This document shows positions 33,850 to 45,474 of a DNA stretch of 64,000 nt, piece after piece; within the stretch, counting starts at the first letter, position 1, and each line of letters starts with the position of its first letter. The position numbers and the translations under genes were made by a program. The notes below the pieces were generated by a model. It worked only from the letters and a program-made list of their open reading frames with translations, was not told the origin of the DNA and made no database searches. The stretch is from positions 1 through 64,000 of the forward strand of contig QANY01007306.1 of NCBI GenBank assembly GCA_003255025.1. The letters are read 5' to 3'. Origin of the DNA: Datisca glomerata. Its lineage: Eukaryota > Streptophyta > Magnoliopsida > Cucurbitales > Datiscaceae.

Positions 33850-34815
33850 TTATTTACAACCTGCAAAAGTGAAAAGAAAAAGATTGCGTGAAATTATATA
33901 TAGTGAACAAACTTTTTTTTACCATACCGAACTAATATCCATACTGAAATTAATCACTTTTTGAATTGTTCTATGTGAGAGTCATCTTTTAATATGATAC
34001 CGACCGATAAAAAAATCGATGGTCCTGATAGGAGAATAATAGATTAAAGAAAAAGGAAAAAGGTTAAATAAAAATACCTTTTCTTTTTTCACACCGTCGG
34101 CTTAAGTAAGAGAGGAAGAATACGAGTAAAGCAACTATGACAATGAGTCCAATTGCTATTGCAAGCGTCCTTTCAATTCCGTTTCCATTACTATTATTGT
34201 CTTTAAGATCTGGAGCTGCAAAATTGCTCAATGTTAATTATGTACCATAAAGAGTAATTTACATGTAACATAATTCAACTTTTTTTCCCCTTAAAATCAA
34301 AATTATCTTAAACGCTTTTGAGACTACTAATAATTCTATTGCCTTTTTTTTTAGAGAAAACAATAATTTGACATCGTCGACTGGCCCTATATGTCACACT
34401 CTATTATTATTATTATTAGAGAAACTTATATTTTACTTACTTAAACTATCACTAATAGATACTTTAAACTCTAAATTTTAAAATGTTACAGTTTAAATCT
34501 TAAACTATCTGAAACTCATCATTTTAACCCTAAATGTAACACTGTTGACTGTACTGTAATTTTTTAATAAAACGGTGTCGTTTTCTCTATCTGAAATGAC
34601 ATCATTTTATCCATTAATAATAACATAATCAAAGATGACGTCGTCTCAGATAGGAAAAAATGACATATTTTTGTTAAAATACTAACTTGCAGTAGATAGA
34701 GGTACAACTAGGGTTAGAATTGTAAGTTTCAGATAGTTCATAGTTAAAGTGTAACATTTTAAAATTTATAGTTTAAAGTGTTTATTAGTGATAGTTTGAG
34801 TATGTAAAATATAAT

Positions 34816-34849
<34 letters not shown>

Positions 34850-36721
34850 GTTATTATTATAATATGTAGCATTGGTCACGCATATTATTGAGTTATTGTG
34901 TGATTTTACAAATATTACTAACCCATATATCTTTTCTAATTTCAAAATAGAATATCAATTCAAAATGGGACTTCACTTAATAATTAATTGTTTATTTGGA
35001 AATAAAATTCAAATTGGGAGCTTTCTTTACAGAAGTTCTTTCTAATATATTATGTTTCTTTTAATTTTTCATTGACATGAAAGTCCATGCACTTTGGGCA
35101 TCCCTATCATATCCCATCAAAGACCAATTAGTTAAACTCAGCCTGAAAAAGTCATAATCCAATCCCTTAAAAGGCGAGGACCTTTTTTTTCCATTGAAAC
35201 AATCCTTATCACAAAATCATTATAGAAATACAACAAATAAATGTTAATATTAATAAAACTTAGGCTTTTGTCTCCCATCATTGCATTTTGCAGTCAACTT
35301 TACCAAAAAAAAATATTTATACGATGGAGTGTCAATTGTACACAAAATACATGTCTCCCAATTATCACTTAGATTGTAAAATATTTAAAAATTAATTTTT
35401 TTTGGCTAAAATACATTTCGATCGTTTGAAAGTTATTTAAATTAGTAGAAATATTATTTGATCTAAAATTTTAAACTCAAAACCTGGTGCTCTAGGCTAA
35501 AGCCTGAAAACTTATTTAAGCTATTCGATTAATATTAGTTTGAATTCCATTATTGTAATTATTTATTAGCATACACAACCCCATAATTACACATAATTTA
35601 CAATAGAAACATATAGTTTACGATCAAGTTAAATATATAACATTACGCAAAGAACAAAAGTGGGATGAGCAATAATTGTAATTACTTTTGGAACATTCTA
35701 ACAACCACTAAATACTACTTGATCAATGCCAAAACAATCAAAGAATTCACGTGAACAATATACTATAATAATATTCGTACACATTGATTAAATTTGTCCA
35801 CAATCCCATAGGAGATAGTATATATATGCTGATAAATTATACGTACCATCGTATTCGTCATGAAAATTACCAAACAACCATAAAACCGACGTCAAAATGG
35901 CTAAGTGCATTTTTTTCTTTTTTTTCTTTACTTATTCAGGGGTTCAAACTATCTACTCAATTCAAATACCAAAATAGAATACAAAACTTACTGCAAATTC
36001 ACTTACCATTATTTCCATCACGCGGTTGTTGCCCACTTACTGAATAACGCGCGTAGCACTTAGCCAAGAACATATCCCCCCAAAGAGCGGGCCCGCACTC
36101 CATTCTTAGCCGTCCGATGGCTTCCGATAGACAATCTTGGCACTCCATCGCACTTAAATCACCGACACACTGAGCCACACCCTGAACATTCCCGGACCCA
36201 CCAACCCTGTAGGACCCACTACTCGTTCCCAGATAACCCAGCACAGCATCACGCCGAGTCAACGCATCGGAGTCATAGTTAATCGACGGTCCACATTTCT
36301 TAACCACCAAACGCTTGTCCTCCACCCCCACAAAACTCACGTTGTCATACTTAACAAAACAGCCTTCGAGTTGCAAAGAGCCGCCACACGAGCCAGGGCA
36401 CACGGTGCCGAGTTGACTCACGGCGCTAGTAACGCAACTGGCGCAGTCGTTGCTGGCGAGATCTCCGCGGCATTGGTAGAGGCCGTAGATGGTGTGTTTG
36501 TTGGAGGAACCGAGGACGGTGACGTTGTTGTAGGAAGTGGACATGGCTGAGTTGACAAGGGAGGTGAGCAGCGAGTTGAGGTTTGACTCGTAAGGGGAAC
36601 CGGGCATGTATTTTAGCAGAGTACAACCAGCGAAGATGAAGGAGTCAAGGGTGGTGGAAATTGATGGGTTTGTGAGAATTGAGAGAATGAAGAAGAAAAT
36701 CAAGAGAGAAGGAAGATACAT
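33850..36721 (-). CDS. PDLP: Plasmodesmata-located protein (PDLP6/7-like), two DUF26 domains, three exons
   Basis: Exons on the minus strand: 36,721-36,007, 34,215-34,078, 33,860-33,850; 864 bp, 287 residues. All four splice sites fit GT-AG (donors GTAAGTG and GTATTTT, acceptors TTTTGCAG) and the frame is kept. Residues 1-22 form a signal peptide. Two DUF26 domains follow, each with the C-x8-C-x2-C motif (CRGDLASNDCASC; CVGDLSAMECQDC). Exon 2 gives a linker and one membrane helix (about 256-276), and exon 3 ends a short basic tail (SRRCEKRKGCK). This is the full PDLP layout: an ectodomain facing the wall, one helix, a tiny cytosolic tail and no kinase. Family members sit in plasmodesmata and promote callose deposition and closure. 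Phrases such as SPYESNLNSLLTSLVNSA and GDMFLAKCYARYS point to the PDLP6/7 subgroup; that assignment is from memory of the family. No stop or frameshift is seen, so it is probably functional. Confidence 0.92.
34216..36006 (-). other. Intron 1 of the PDLP gene (1.8 kb)
   Basis: Long intron between the ectodomain exon and the membrane exon, a position shared by many DUF26 genes. It contains the MITE at about 34,425-34,825 and is otherwise AT-rich and featureless. Confidence 0.85.
34425..34825. mobile_element. MITE with long terminal inverted repeats, in PDLP intron 1
   Basis: The left arm 34,428-34,545 and the reverse complement of the right arm 34,700-34,820 agree over about 115-120 bp. Examples are actatcactaatagatacttt versus ACTATCACTAATAAACACTTT, and aaattttaaaatgttacag versus AAATTTTAAAATGTTACAC. 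The centre (cggtgtcgttttctc... / ...gatgacgtcgtctcagatag) is also partly palindromic. ATT-repeat tracts sit at both ends, so insertion into or duplication of a TTATTATTA target is likely, but exact ends are blurred. A foldback, non-autonomous element. Confidence 0.8.
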
Positions 36722-36860
36722 GATTGGTTAGAGAGAGAGAGAGAGAGATGTTGATAGTTTTGAAAGACGTTATGGGTAAGTAATAGTTATACTCTGTTAG
36801 AGAGAGAAAGAGGTAGAGAGAGAAAGAGGTAGAGAGAGAAAGGGTCTTTTTTGGCTTGGA
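36722..36860 (-). promoter_or_regulatory. PDLP 5' leader and core promoter region
   Basis: On the minus strand a (CT)n tract (rc of 36,732-36,748) lies just before the ATG, typical of a plant pyrimidine-rich leader. A TATA-like AGTATAACTAT (rc of about 36,786-36,796) sits about 70 bp upstream. Further up are three copies of a 16-bp agagagagaaagaggt unit (36,802-36,841 on the plus strand), the kind of GA repeat bound by BPC factors; that role is inference. Confidence 0.45.
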
Positions 36861-37319
36861 GGAGAATTTACGTAAGGGGGAGGCGAAATCTGAGGAGATT
36901 GATGATGATTGTTCTGTTAAAGCCAATTGGGTCAATATGACTTGAGTCTTGAGTTGAGGCAAGACTCAAAACTTTAAAAAAGAGACTTCATTAGAATATG
37001 ACTTGAGTCTTGAGTTGGAGGAAATTTCCACGAAATCATAGTCTTGAGTTGGAGGAAATTTCCACGGAAATCATAGTGATGTTCCAGTTTTCCCTGCTTA
37101 AGCAATTAGCCGGAAAAAAATTGTGTTTGAATTGAAGTGTACGTTAAAAAGGACGTGGAAGAAGACTTTATAAGAATTCAAATATTTATACAAAGTATAT
37201 AAATTTGTATATGGCATGTAAAATTTACACAAGGTTTGAGATACAATATATGGATAATTAAATAGATAGCATGCGTCGTAAAATTGTCCATTTTTTTATA
37301 TTTTCATTATTTTCTTGAA
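36861..37319. other. Spacer upstream of PDLP with a short duplication
   Basis: The phrase gacttgagtcttgagttgagg recurs at about 36,940 and 36,999, and ttgagttggaggaaatttcc at about 37,010 and 37,045. No gene recognised. Confidence 0.5.
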
Positions 37320-37424
37320 TAGGCCGTTGCCAGTGAGATGTCAATGCCCCATAAGTACTCTTGGTTGAGAATTCCTCATTGGGTGAAGGCAGCCACCTCC
37401 AAATGTCTCCCTGTGATGTGGAGG

Positions 37425-37462
37425 GGGAGGGGGGGGGGGGGNGGGGGGGGGGGGGGGGGGGT
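37425..37462. repeat. Poly-G run with an ambiguous base
   Basis: Almost pure G with one N at 37,442, a typical sequencing or assembly weak point. The length is unreliable. Confidence 0.9.
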
Positions 37463-38171
37463 CTAAGTGGTATCCATAGTGTGCTAGTCTACATGCAATT
37501 CCTTGCTTATGACAATCCCATCCCACCATCCTGAATTAAAATGCTTACAATTATGTGTAAATTCCAACCTATGTAATGTAGCATGGCAGCCTCACCCTAT
37601 ACCATAGAGTGCTCTTAGGATACTAAGGACGGTCAAGATAAACGAAGAACAACCATCTCTATTATGGACAGTGCAAAAGCTTACTCACTCTAGCCGTTAA
37701 GTTCAGAATTTTCGTCCAAGCCCAAGTATGATCAATTGTGAGTTTCATTGTGGATATAGAGTGTCCTTTAAGTAAGTTAGATTGGTACCAAGCTATCCAC
37801 AAAGAGTTCCTTGTTTTAGTAGCCAACCTCTAAAACTGTTTTATAACAGCAGCCATGTTCCATGTTACATGGTCTATAAGATCGGCCCCTCTTCATGACT
37901 AATACACACTTGATCCCAGTCCACCTTGACTCCTGCATAAATATCATACATTCCTTTCCACAAGAAGTTCCTAGTAGGATTGAATTGACCTTTTTCATCA
38001 CTAACTTGGATAAGATGAACAAGCATGCCCAATAAGATTGGATAGTAGTAAGGATGGACTTGATAAACTGCAACTTGCCTACACAAGATAAGAATCTGCT
38101 CTCCTAGTGTTTGGTCCTTTGTACAATCGTTTTAACCAATATCTCGCAATTCACTTCGCCAAGCTTTGAGG

Positions 38172-38270
38172 TTATTAATGGTACCCCTAAACAGGTCACA
38201 AGAAACTTGCCTAGTTAAAAACTGGCGTCCTTCAAGTTTCTTGTGACCTGTTTAGGGGTACCATTAATAA
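38172..38270. repeat. Perfect 38-bp inverted repeat with 23-bp spacer inside the LINE
   Basis: Arm 38,172-38,209 (ttattaatggtacccctaaa...) is the exact reverse complement of 38,233-38,270. In addition actggcgtccttcaag (38,221) and actggcgttcttcaag (38,272) form a direct repeat. In LINE terms about 50 bp is extra, inserted between the phrases LKNAS and LGKFLVTCLGVPL. Confidence 0.85.
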
Positions 38271-39446
38271 CACTGGCGTTCTTCAAGATTTGTAGTTGTG
38301 TAGGCTCATGAACCCTGAGAAGAATACATTGCTCTTGCTAAAGTTTGGCTTGAGGCCTGAGAGATTTTGAAGTAGTTCTAAACCAACTTTGACAATTTTC
38401 ACAGATTCCACATCCCTTCTGGAAAAGATAAATAAGCCGTTTGCAAAGCATAGGTTTACAATGACATACCTTTTACATCTCCAATGGTATTGAAAATTTG
38501 GTAAAGAAGCACCATGTCTCATGATACCAGTGACACTTCCATTGCCAACATAAATAGGTAAGGAGATAGGGGTCCGCTTGCCTTATCCCCCTTTGCCCTT
38601 GAAAAAATCCCCAATATACCTCCATTAATGTTGATGGAGAAAGAGGGAGTAGTTACACACTGCATGATCTAATTGGTGAATGACCATGGTATTCCCATAG
38701 CTTGAGAACCTGTCCAATGGAGAACCGACTTACATTGTCATATGACTTGTGAAGATCCACCTAAAGAGCATAACTAACGAGTGGAGATATCCTATGATAT
38801 CCTCTCATTAGCTCCTATGCGAAAAGGATGTTATCAACTATTTTCCTCCCTAGAACAAATGTTGTTTGGTATAGGCTAATAAGGTCTGGCGTAACCACTT
38901 TGAGTCTATGCACGAGCAATTAACATCTTTGTTATGTATTTGTACACTAAGTTATAGCAAGAGATAGGCCTAAATTCATTCACCTTTGTTGGAGTCTTAA
39001 CCTTAGGAATGAGAGAGAATGCAGTGGAATTCATTTGCTTTAGAAGTTATCCATGGTTGAGTAATTCTAGAACTACATTACTTAACTCTTCACCCATTAT
39101 GCACCAACAATTTTGGAACAAAACATATGAGAAGCCATTAGGACCAGAGACTTTGGTATCATTGAAGGAGAACATGGTATTCTTCACATATTCTGCTGAA
39201 AAGGGTCTAGTGACCCATTCTCCTTTTCTTTAGAGACTTTTTTAGGCATAACCTTTGGAATTACCCCCAGTTTAGATTAGGAATGGGGTCTTGGACCCTA
39301 GCAATATTTTTGTAGTATTCCACCATATGCTTCTGATTTTGTTCAAGATTGTCCATAACCTCCACTTGTAAGTCCATGTGAGTTTCAAAATCCATGACTT
39401 GACCTCATTTTCTTCATTGCTCTAAAGAAGCAAGCAGTGTTGTTGC

Positions 39447-40926
39447 TGGTCATCACGGCGCGTACGCGGCGGAAGCATGTGGCGCGAGGCCATTTTAAAA
39501 ATTAAATTTTTAATAAAAATCAAAATTTTTAATAAAACAAAATCGCGCAACGCTATGATAACAAAAAAAAATATTTTATTGAAAACTCTTTTCAAGCAGT
39601 CAGGATCCATTATATATTAAATTTATAACATATAAGGTTAGGAATCATATACCTCTTGTAGTCTAAATCAAAGTCCTCGCGAAATCAATCGATTCTCCGT
39701 CCCACGAAATCGTTCCAATGATCAGTAGACTCCGACATCCAAACTAAGATCTTCCAAGTCAATCCTCAACTCACTAGGACATGTGTGGACACGTAGAATA
39801 TAACGAAGACACTTTTTTCAGTCTTTAGATGTACTCAAAACATGAAATCTAAAGATTTTACTAAGATGATTCTCTAAAAGAACATGATGATTATTTTTAA
39901 GAGATTTCAATTAACTTTTAATCATAGAAAAATCACTCCTTGAGAAATTGTGTCATTCTCTCAACTTTTGATTGATGAACTGATTCTCTCATTTAACTGA
40001 TTGATTCTTGATTGATTCATACATCTGAGGCCATCAGAATAATATGTGCATATATATTTTTTATAATGGCGTATCATATATTTTAGAATAATTGAAATAA
40101 TATTTAATTATAAAATTAGCAATAACAGTAGGATCCAATTCTATTGTGCACAACTGCAGTGCCACATGACACTACAATGTTGCACACCCACTACTGTAGT
40201 GCCACGTGGCACTACAGTAGTCCATGTCAATATCTGATACCCAATCAGTAATTGACACGTGGTAATTACTGTGTATTAAATACTTATTTTAATCAAATTA
40301 AATATCTATATATTTGTAAAATTAAAATTAGCATACTTGATTATCCATCAACTAAATTATCTGTTATTTCACAAATAACAGATTTAGTTGATCCAAAATA
40401 TTATCTAATAATAATTTAATTATCTAATTTCATAAATTAGATATTTTGTCTCACTTATCGATAATTAGAAAAAAATCAATAGTTATATATATATTAATTT
40501 CGAAAATTATATATATAATTTAATTAATTAATTTGTAATTAATTAATCACACCTAATTATCCTATAATTATGTACTTGGCGTAGAATAAAAATTCATTTG
40601 CAAATACCTTCACTAAGATGTCTATCCACATCAATGATCCAGATTTAGATTACATGCATTTATAATGCTTAGTGAACCGTACTAGATACCATTCATTAAA
40701 GATTTCATATTTTAATATCTTGCTAACAATCGTATTTATTATATATGATCTCAATCCTCTCGTACTGATACAAGATCATTGTCTCATTAATGAATATGAA
40801 ATTTGCAGATATTTATATAAATTATTCAACAATAATTTAAAAGAACAATTATAAGAAAAATAGAATCCCTATTAAATTTCATATCAAAATATCAATACAC
40901 ATGCTTTGAGGGCATAACCCCGAACA
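39447..40926 (-). repeat. 3' LTR of element D, internally deleted
   Basis: 1,480 bp. Matches the 5' LTR but skips directly from aaattcatttgcaa to ataccttcactaagatgtc near 40,605, losing what lies at 45,575-46,260 in the 5' copy. Confidence 0.85.
40190..40221. promoter_or_regulatory. Perfect 32-bp palindrome with G-box centre in the copia D 3' LTR
   Basis: ACTACTGTAGTGCCAC followed by its exact reverse complement. The central eight bases are CCACGTGG, containing the G-box CACGTG recognised by plant bZIP and bHLH factors. A second cacgtg lies nearby at about 40,256 (gacacgtggtaatt). Regulatory role is inferred. Confidence 0.75.
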
Positions 40927-41110
40927 AGCTCCCACTTGCCCTGAACTAAATGTGGCATTTCTCTCAATCCCTTGTTTCGTACATGACCTTCAAACGATTT
41001 CGCAGGAAGTGTCTTGGTAAATGGGCTAGCTAGGTTTTGATCCAACATTATCCCTATAACAGTTAGAGTCAGATTCAGATCCAATGTTATTTTCATAATA
41101 GTTAGATCAC
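40884..41110 (-). pseudogene. End of copia polyprotein with 39-bp repeat (element D)
   Basis: Minus strand reads SPFTKTLPAKSFEGHVRNKG just after two 39-bp units, the same junction as in C at 22,930-23,060. It is followed by the purine tract GGCAAGTGGGAGCT. Confidence 0.75.
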
Positions 41111-41960
41111 CTCAGTGTATGATACAGACGTCGACTTTCAATTATCCTTATCTGATTCTTAATCAGTATATCCAATGCGGTTCATGTCTCCACCTGAATA
41201 AACAAGCATATAGTTTGTCGTTCTCCTAAGATACTTGAGAATGTGCTTTACTACAATCCAATGTTCCAAACTTGAATTCGATTGATAAGGACTGACAATT
41301 CTCACTGCATAACAGATGTCCAGTCTCGTATACAACATGCATATATGAGACTTCTCAACTGCTAAAGCATAGGAAACCTTTCTCATATCCTCTTCCTCCT
41401 GAGGTGTCTTAGGATATTGTTCTTTGGAGATGACAATTTTATGTCTGGTCGGTAGTTGACATTTATTGGAATTCTCCATAGAGAATCTCTCAAGCACCTT
41501 ATCAATATAAGATGCCTGAGAATGTACCAATAGCTTGTTCTTTCTATCCCTTAGGATTTGGATGCTTAAAACATAGCTCGCATCTCTCAAATCTTTCATT
41601 TGAAATTTCTCAGCTAACCACTTCTTTAGCTTTGAGAAAGTTTCTACATCATTCCCAATGAGTAGAATATCGTCAATATAAAGAACTAAGAAAAATGCTA
41701 TCTTATCTTTGATTTATGCAACTTGCACAATTTCTGATCTTGCCCCTTTTGTATGAACCCTTCTGGTTGTATCATATAGATACTTTCTTCAAGAGAGCCA
41801 TCCAAAAAAAATGTCTTGATGTCCATTTGTCATATCTCATAGTCAAAACTAGCGGCTATAGACAAAAGAATGCAAATGGATTTTAACATGGCCACAAGGG
41901 AGAATGTCTCTTCATAATCGACTCCCTCCCTTTGTGTATAGCCTTTGGCTACTAACCGTG
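41111..41960 (-). pseudogene. Copia reverse transcriptase and RNase H stub (element D)
   Basis: The minus strand from about 41,950 reads FDYEIWQ..IKTFFLDGSLE, then KLHKS, and then skips to FLVLYIDDILLIGNDVETF at 41,695-41,640 (the YIDD catalytic box). It continues open at 41,599-41,159 through SYIDKVLERFSMENSNK and HILKYLRRTTNYMLVYSGGD. RNase H ends at the same place as in element C. The missing SIYGLKQA stretch and stops make it inactive. Confidence 0.82.
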
Positions 41961-43180
41961 CCTTAAAAATCTCTAATTTCTCATCTTCACCTCTTTTATT
42001 CTTGAAAATTTATTTACATTCAATGGGACTGACCTCTTCATGTGGATCTACAAGTTTTCAGACAGATTTAGAACACATAGATTTCATTTCCTGGTTCATG
42101 GCATCTTGCCATTTTTTATTTTTAGGATCATACATTATTTCTTCATAAGCTAATGCATCGTCCTTATCAGTGTCCAACACTAGGACATGTGCATCTAGTT
42201 CGTAGCGAACTGGTTATCTCACAACCATCCCACTGCGATGTTACACCGGGATTTTCTTTGCAAGAACTATGATTTCTCTAGTTTGTCATTTATCAGTAGA
42301 AATTAAAGGTGGTTTGATCTCATCAGCCGCCAAATCCTCGAGAACTATTTTGCTATGAGCTTTGTCGTTTTGCATATAGTCATGCTCAAGGAATGTTGCA
42401 TTTATCGAATATGCATAAGTTAGTCTCTAGAGCATAACTTATGAATATGCATACCTTAAACCTCGAGTCTAACTTTCCGGTCTTGAGTCTAAGAACATGA
42501 GCTGGACAACCCCATATTCGAAATGACACAAATTAGGTTTGACGCCATTCCATACTCTAAAGATGTATTGCTTACAAAATAGAGGGGACTACATTTAAAA
42601 TGTAAGTGATGAGTAGCTTAATATCAATTTAACCATATCTAATAAGGTTCGGTTTCTCCTCTCTGCAATATGATTTTGCTGTGGTGTTCCAAGTGTTGTA
42701 AGTTGGGATAGGATTCCACACTCTAGTAAATAATCCTTGAATTCTAAATCTAAGTATTCACCGCCTCGATCGGATCAAAAGGGTTTTTAATGATTTACCT
42801 AATTACTTTTCAGCTTCAGCTTTAAAGTCTTTAAACTTTTCGAAAGTTTCATACTTTTTTTGCATTAGGTAAGTATAACCATATCTTGAGTAATCGTCAA
42901 TAAAAGTGATGAAATACTCATGCTCACCTCTAGTTTGCACATTGATCGGTCTATAGACATCACTGTGTACTAGCTCAAGGGGTTCCTTGGCTCTTTGGCC
43001 CCTTCCTGTGAAAGGTTTCTTGATCATTTTATCATCTAGACATGATTCACAAATAAAAAGAGTTCCAACATTTAGTTCTTTCAAAGTACCATACTTTGTT
43101 CACTTGTTTAACCTATCTAGATTAATATGTCCCAATATAAGATGCCAAAGATATGTGTTATTATCATCGTGAGAAACTCT
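41961..43180 (-). pseudogene. Copia integrase remnant (element D)
   Basis: The HHCC tail (CESCLDDKMIKKPF) and core (VHSDVYRPINVQ, FITFIDDYSRYGYTYLM) are open at 43,084-42,803, with the first core aspartate in place. Degenerate core and C-terminal sequence continues to about 41,960 with stops. The start of the domain (LGHINLDRLNK...) lies at 43,150-43,085. Confidence 0.82.
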
Positions 43181-44414
43181 TTGTCGTTTGTTACTAATTA
43201 ATTATATTCATCAAACTTTAATATAACTTTTTTACTAAAATCGGTTATCCCAAACGTTACTATAGCTCTTAGTGTGGTGTGATTACCAAGTTTTAACTAA
43301 TTAAAACCTAATAGTTTACATGCAATTGATTTCATAAAATAATACATATAAACATATTAAGATAATCATAATAAATCATGTTTCTCATGATGAGATGTGT
43401 GATTAAATAAAACTGTGTGAGATTTTTATGTATAACACATGATCGACTAATGTATGAACATGTTATCAAACATAACAATTAAAATAATTATATAATAATT
43501 AAATAAAATAATAATGGACCGAGTGACTATTGAGTATTTTTAATTACAACTCTTGAAATAAAGGAATAAAATTACAAAATGGACTTCAAGAATACATATT
43601 TCTCAAATATTACCTTCTCCTCCTACTGTCCATATTCATAATCTCCAAGCTTTGAACAAAATTCTATTTAATTAAGAAAAAAATATTTTTCTTAATTAAA
43701 ATTAATTTCTATAATTATCTTTTTCAAATAGTTGACTTCGACTTAATAAATACTTTTTTTTTAATTTGATCAAAGTTGGGTCAAACCCAATCAACCTATT
43801 AATTTCTAATTTTCATACAAAAATTAATAATTAATTTCTAATGTTCATAAAATTAAAAGTTAATCTTAAAATTACATTAATTTCAAAATTTAAAAGGATA
43901 ATTGATAGATTTAGGGTTATCATAAAAAAATCTAAAGTGATAAGGTTGGTTGGTATAAGAGTTTGTGCGAAACTTCTCTAAAAATGATAACAGTTTCCAC
44001 CAACGACAATACTTTTCTATTGCCGCCCCATCTCTGCGGCTGCTAGTCCCACTACCGGCAGCCGCCAACCACCACCACCGAAACAGTATTTTTCGGTGTG
44101 AACAATAAATTTTCGTGAACAGTAAATTCCACCGTTCGTCTCGTGCGTTCTTCGTCTTCTCTTGATCGAAATAATTACAATATATATGTATAATAAAAAT
44201 TACAAAAATTCCTACACCCCAAATTGACTTACAAAATATAAGTAAAATAAAATAAATAAAGCCTAACCCAATAATCACCGTACAATTAACAATCTAATAT
44301 TTTTCATATATTCAAAAAATATAATCATCCATTCATTCATACATACACATCTTATATTATATGAGCAATGCAAAAAAAACCCACACAATATTTAACATAG
44401 AAATATATAAGATC
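43181..44414 (-). other. Leader of copia element D, gag and protease deleted
   Basis: Matches C's leader where C retains it. At 43,990-44,100 there is a GC-rich block (minus strand GGTGGTGGTGGTTGGCGG) that stands out from the AT-rich surroundings. The open frame at 43,883-44,278 spans this block but has no family motif. Confidence 0.6.
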
Positions 44415-44426
44415 GCTCTGATACAG
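44415..44426 (-). other. Primer-binding site of element D
   Basis: Reverse complement CTGTATCAGAGC; the copia consensus complementary to initiator tRNA-Met is TGGTATCAGAGC. Adjacent to the LTR end. Confidence 0.8.
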
Positions 44427-45439
44427 TTATCGTGGCGCGTGCGCGGCGGAAGCGTGTGACACGAGACTATTTTAAAAATTAATTTTTTAATAAAAATAAA
44501 ATCTTTTAATAAAATAAAATTGCGCAACGCTACGACAACCAAAAAACTTTTTATTGAAAACTTTTTTCAATCAGTCAGGATCCATTATATATTTATATAT
44601 TAAATTTACAACATACAAAGTAAGGAATCATATACCTCTTGTAGTCTAAATCAAACATCCTTGCGAAACCAATCGATTCTCCGTTCCCACGAAATAGTTT
44701 CAACGATCAGCAGACTCTGAAATCCACACCAAACTCTTTCAAGTCAATCCTCAACGCACTAGTACGTGTGTGAGCATGTAGAATATAACAAAGACACTTT
44801 TCTGTCTCTGGATGTACTCAACACATGAGATCTAGAGATTTTACTAAGAAGAACTTTTGTGAGACGGTTCTCTAAAAGAACATGATGATTTTTCTTTTAG
44901 ATATTTCGATTAACTTTTAATCGCAGAAAAATCACTCCTTCAGAAATTGTGTTCTTCTCTCAACTCTTGATTGATGAACTGATTCTCTCATTTGACTGAT
45001 TGACCGATTCTTGATTAATTCATACATCTGAGGCCATCAGAAAAATATCTGTATATTTTTCTTGATAACGGTGTATTAGATATTTCCTGATAATTGAAAT
45101 AATATGTAATTATAAAATTGTCAATAGCAGTGGGACCCACTGTTATTGTGCGCAACTGTAGTTCACGTGGCACTACAATATTCTATGTCAATCTCGGATA
45201 CTTAATCAACTATTGACACGTGACAATTACTGTGTATTAAATATTTATTTTAATCAAATTAAATATTTAGGATATTTGTTAATACAAAATTAACATATCT
45301 GATTATCCATATCAACTAAATTATCTATTATTTCACAAATAATAGATTTAGTTGATCCAAATTATTATCTAATAATAATTTAATTATCTAATTTCATAAA
45401 TTAGACATTTTGTCACTTATCGATAATTAAAAGAATCAA

Positions 45440-45474
<35 letters not shown>

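Larger units (their letters stand above)
37320..39446 (-). pseudogene. LINE (non-LTR retrotransposon) reverse transcriptase, main part
   Basis: The minus strand reads the plant L1-type reverse transcriptase in order, with shifts. It starts NNTACFFRAMKKMRSSHG (39,440-39,385). NTMFSFNDTKVSGPNGFSY follows near 39,190-39,130, then STAFSLIPKVKTPTKVNEFR (39,030-38,970), then GQRGIRQADPY near 38,600-38,560. The catalytic region is at 38,460-38,380, where CFANGLFIFSRRDVES stands in place of the usual FADDLL.F.RGDV, so the catalytic aspartates are gone. GKFLVTCLGVPLITSKL lies near 38,200, and zf-RVT-like sequence continues to about 37,550. The reading below 37,540 through the poly-G run is uncertain. 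It is continuous with 46,579-46,790 across the copia D insertion. Confidence 0.85.

Noticed and set aside
36645..36962. Minus-strand frame upstream of and overlapping the PDLP start
   Set aside because: Different frame through the CT-rich leader and signal-peptide codons. Low-complexity serine/leucine product, no domain.
43883..44278. Open frame of 131 codons in the copia D leader
   Set aside because: Lies in the untranslated leader between primer-binding site and integrase, has no copia gag motif, and relies on the GC-rich block.
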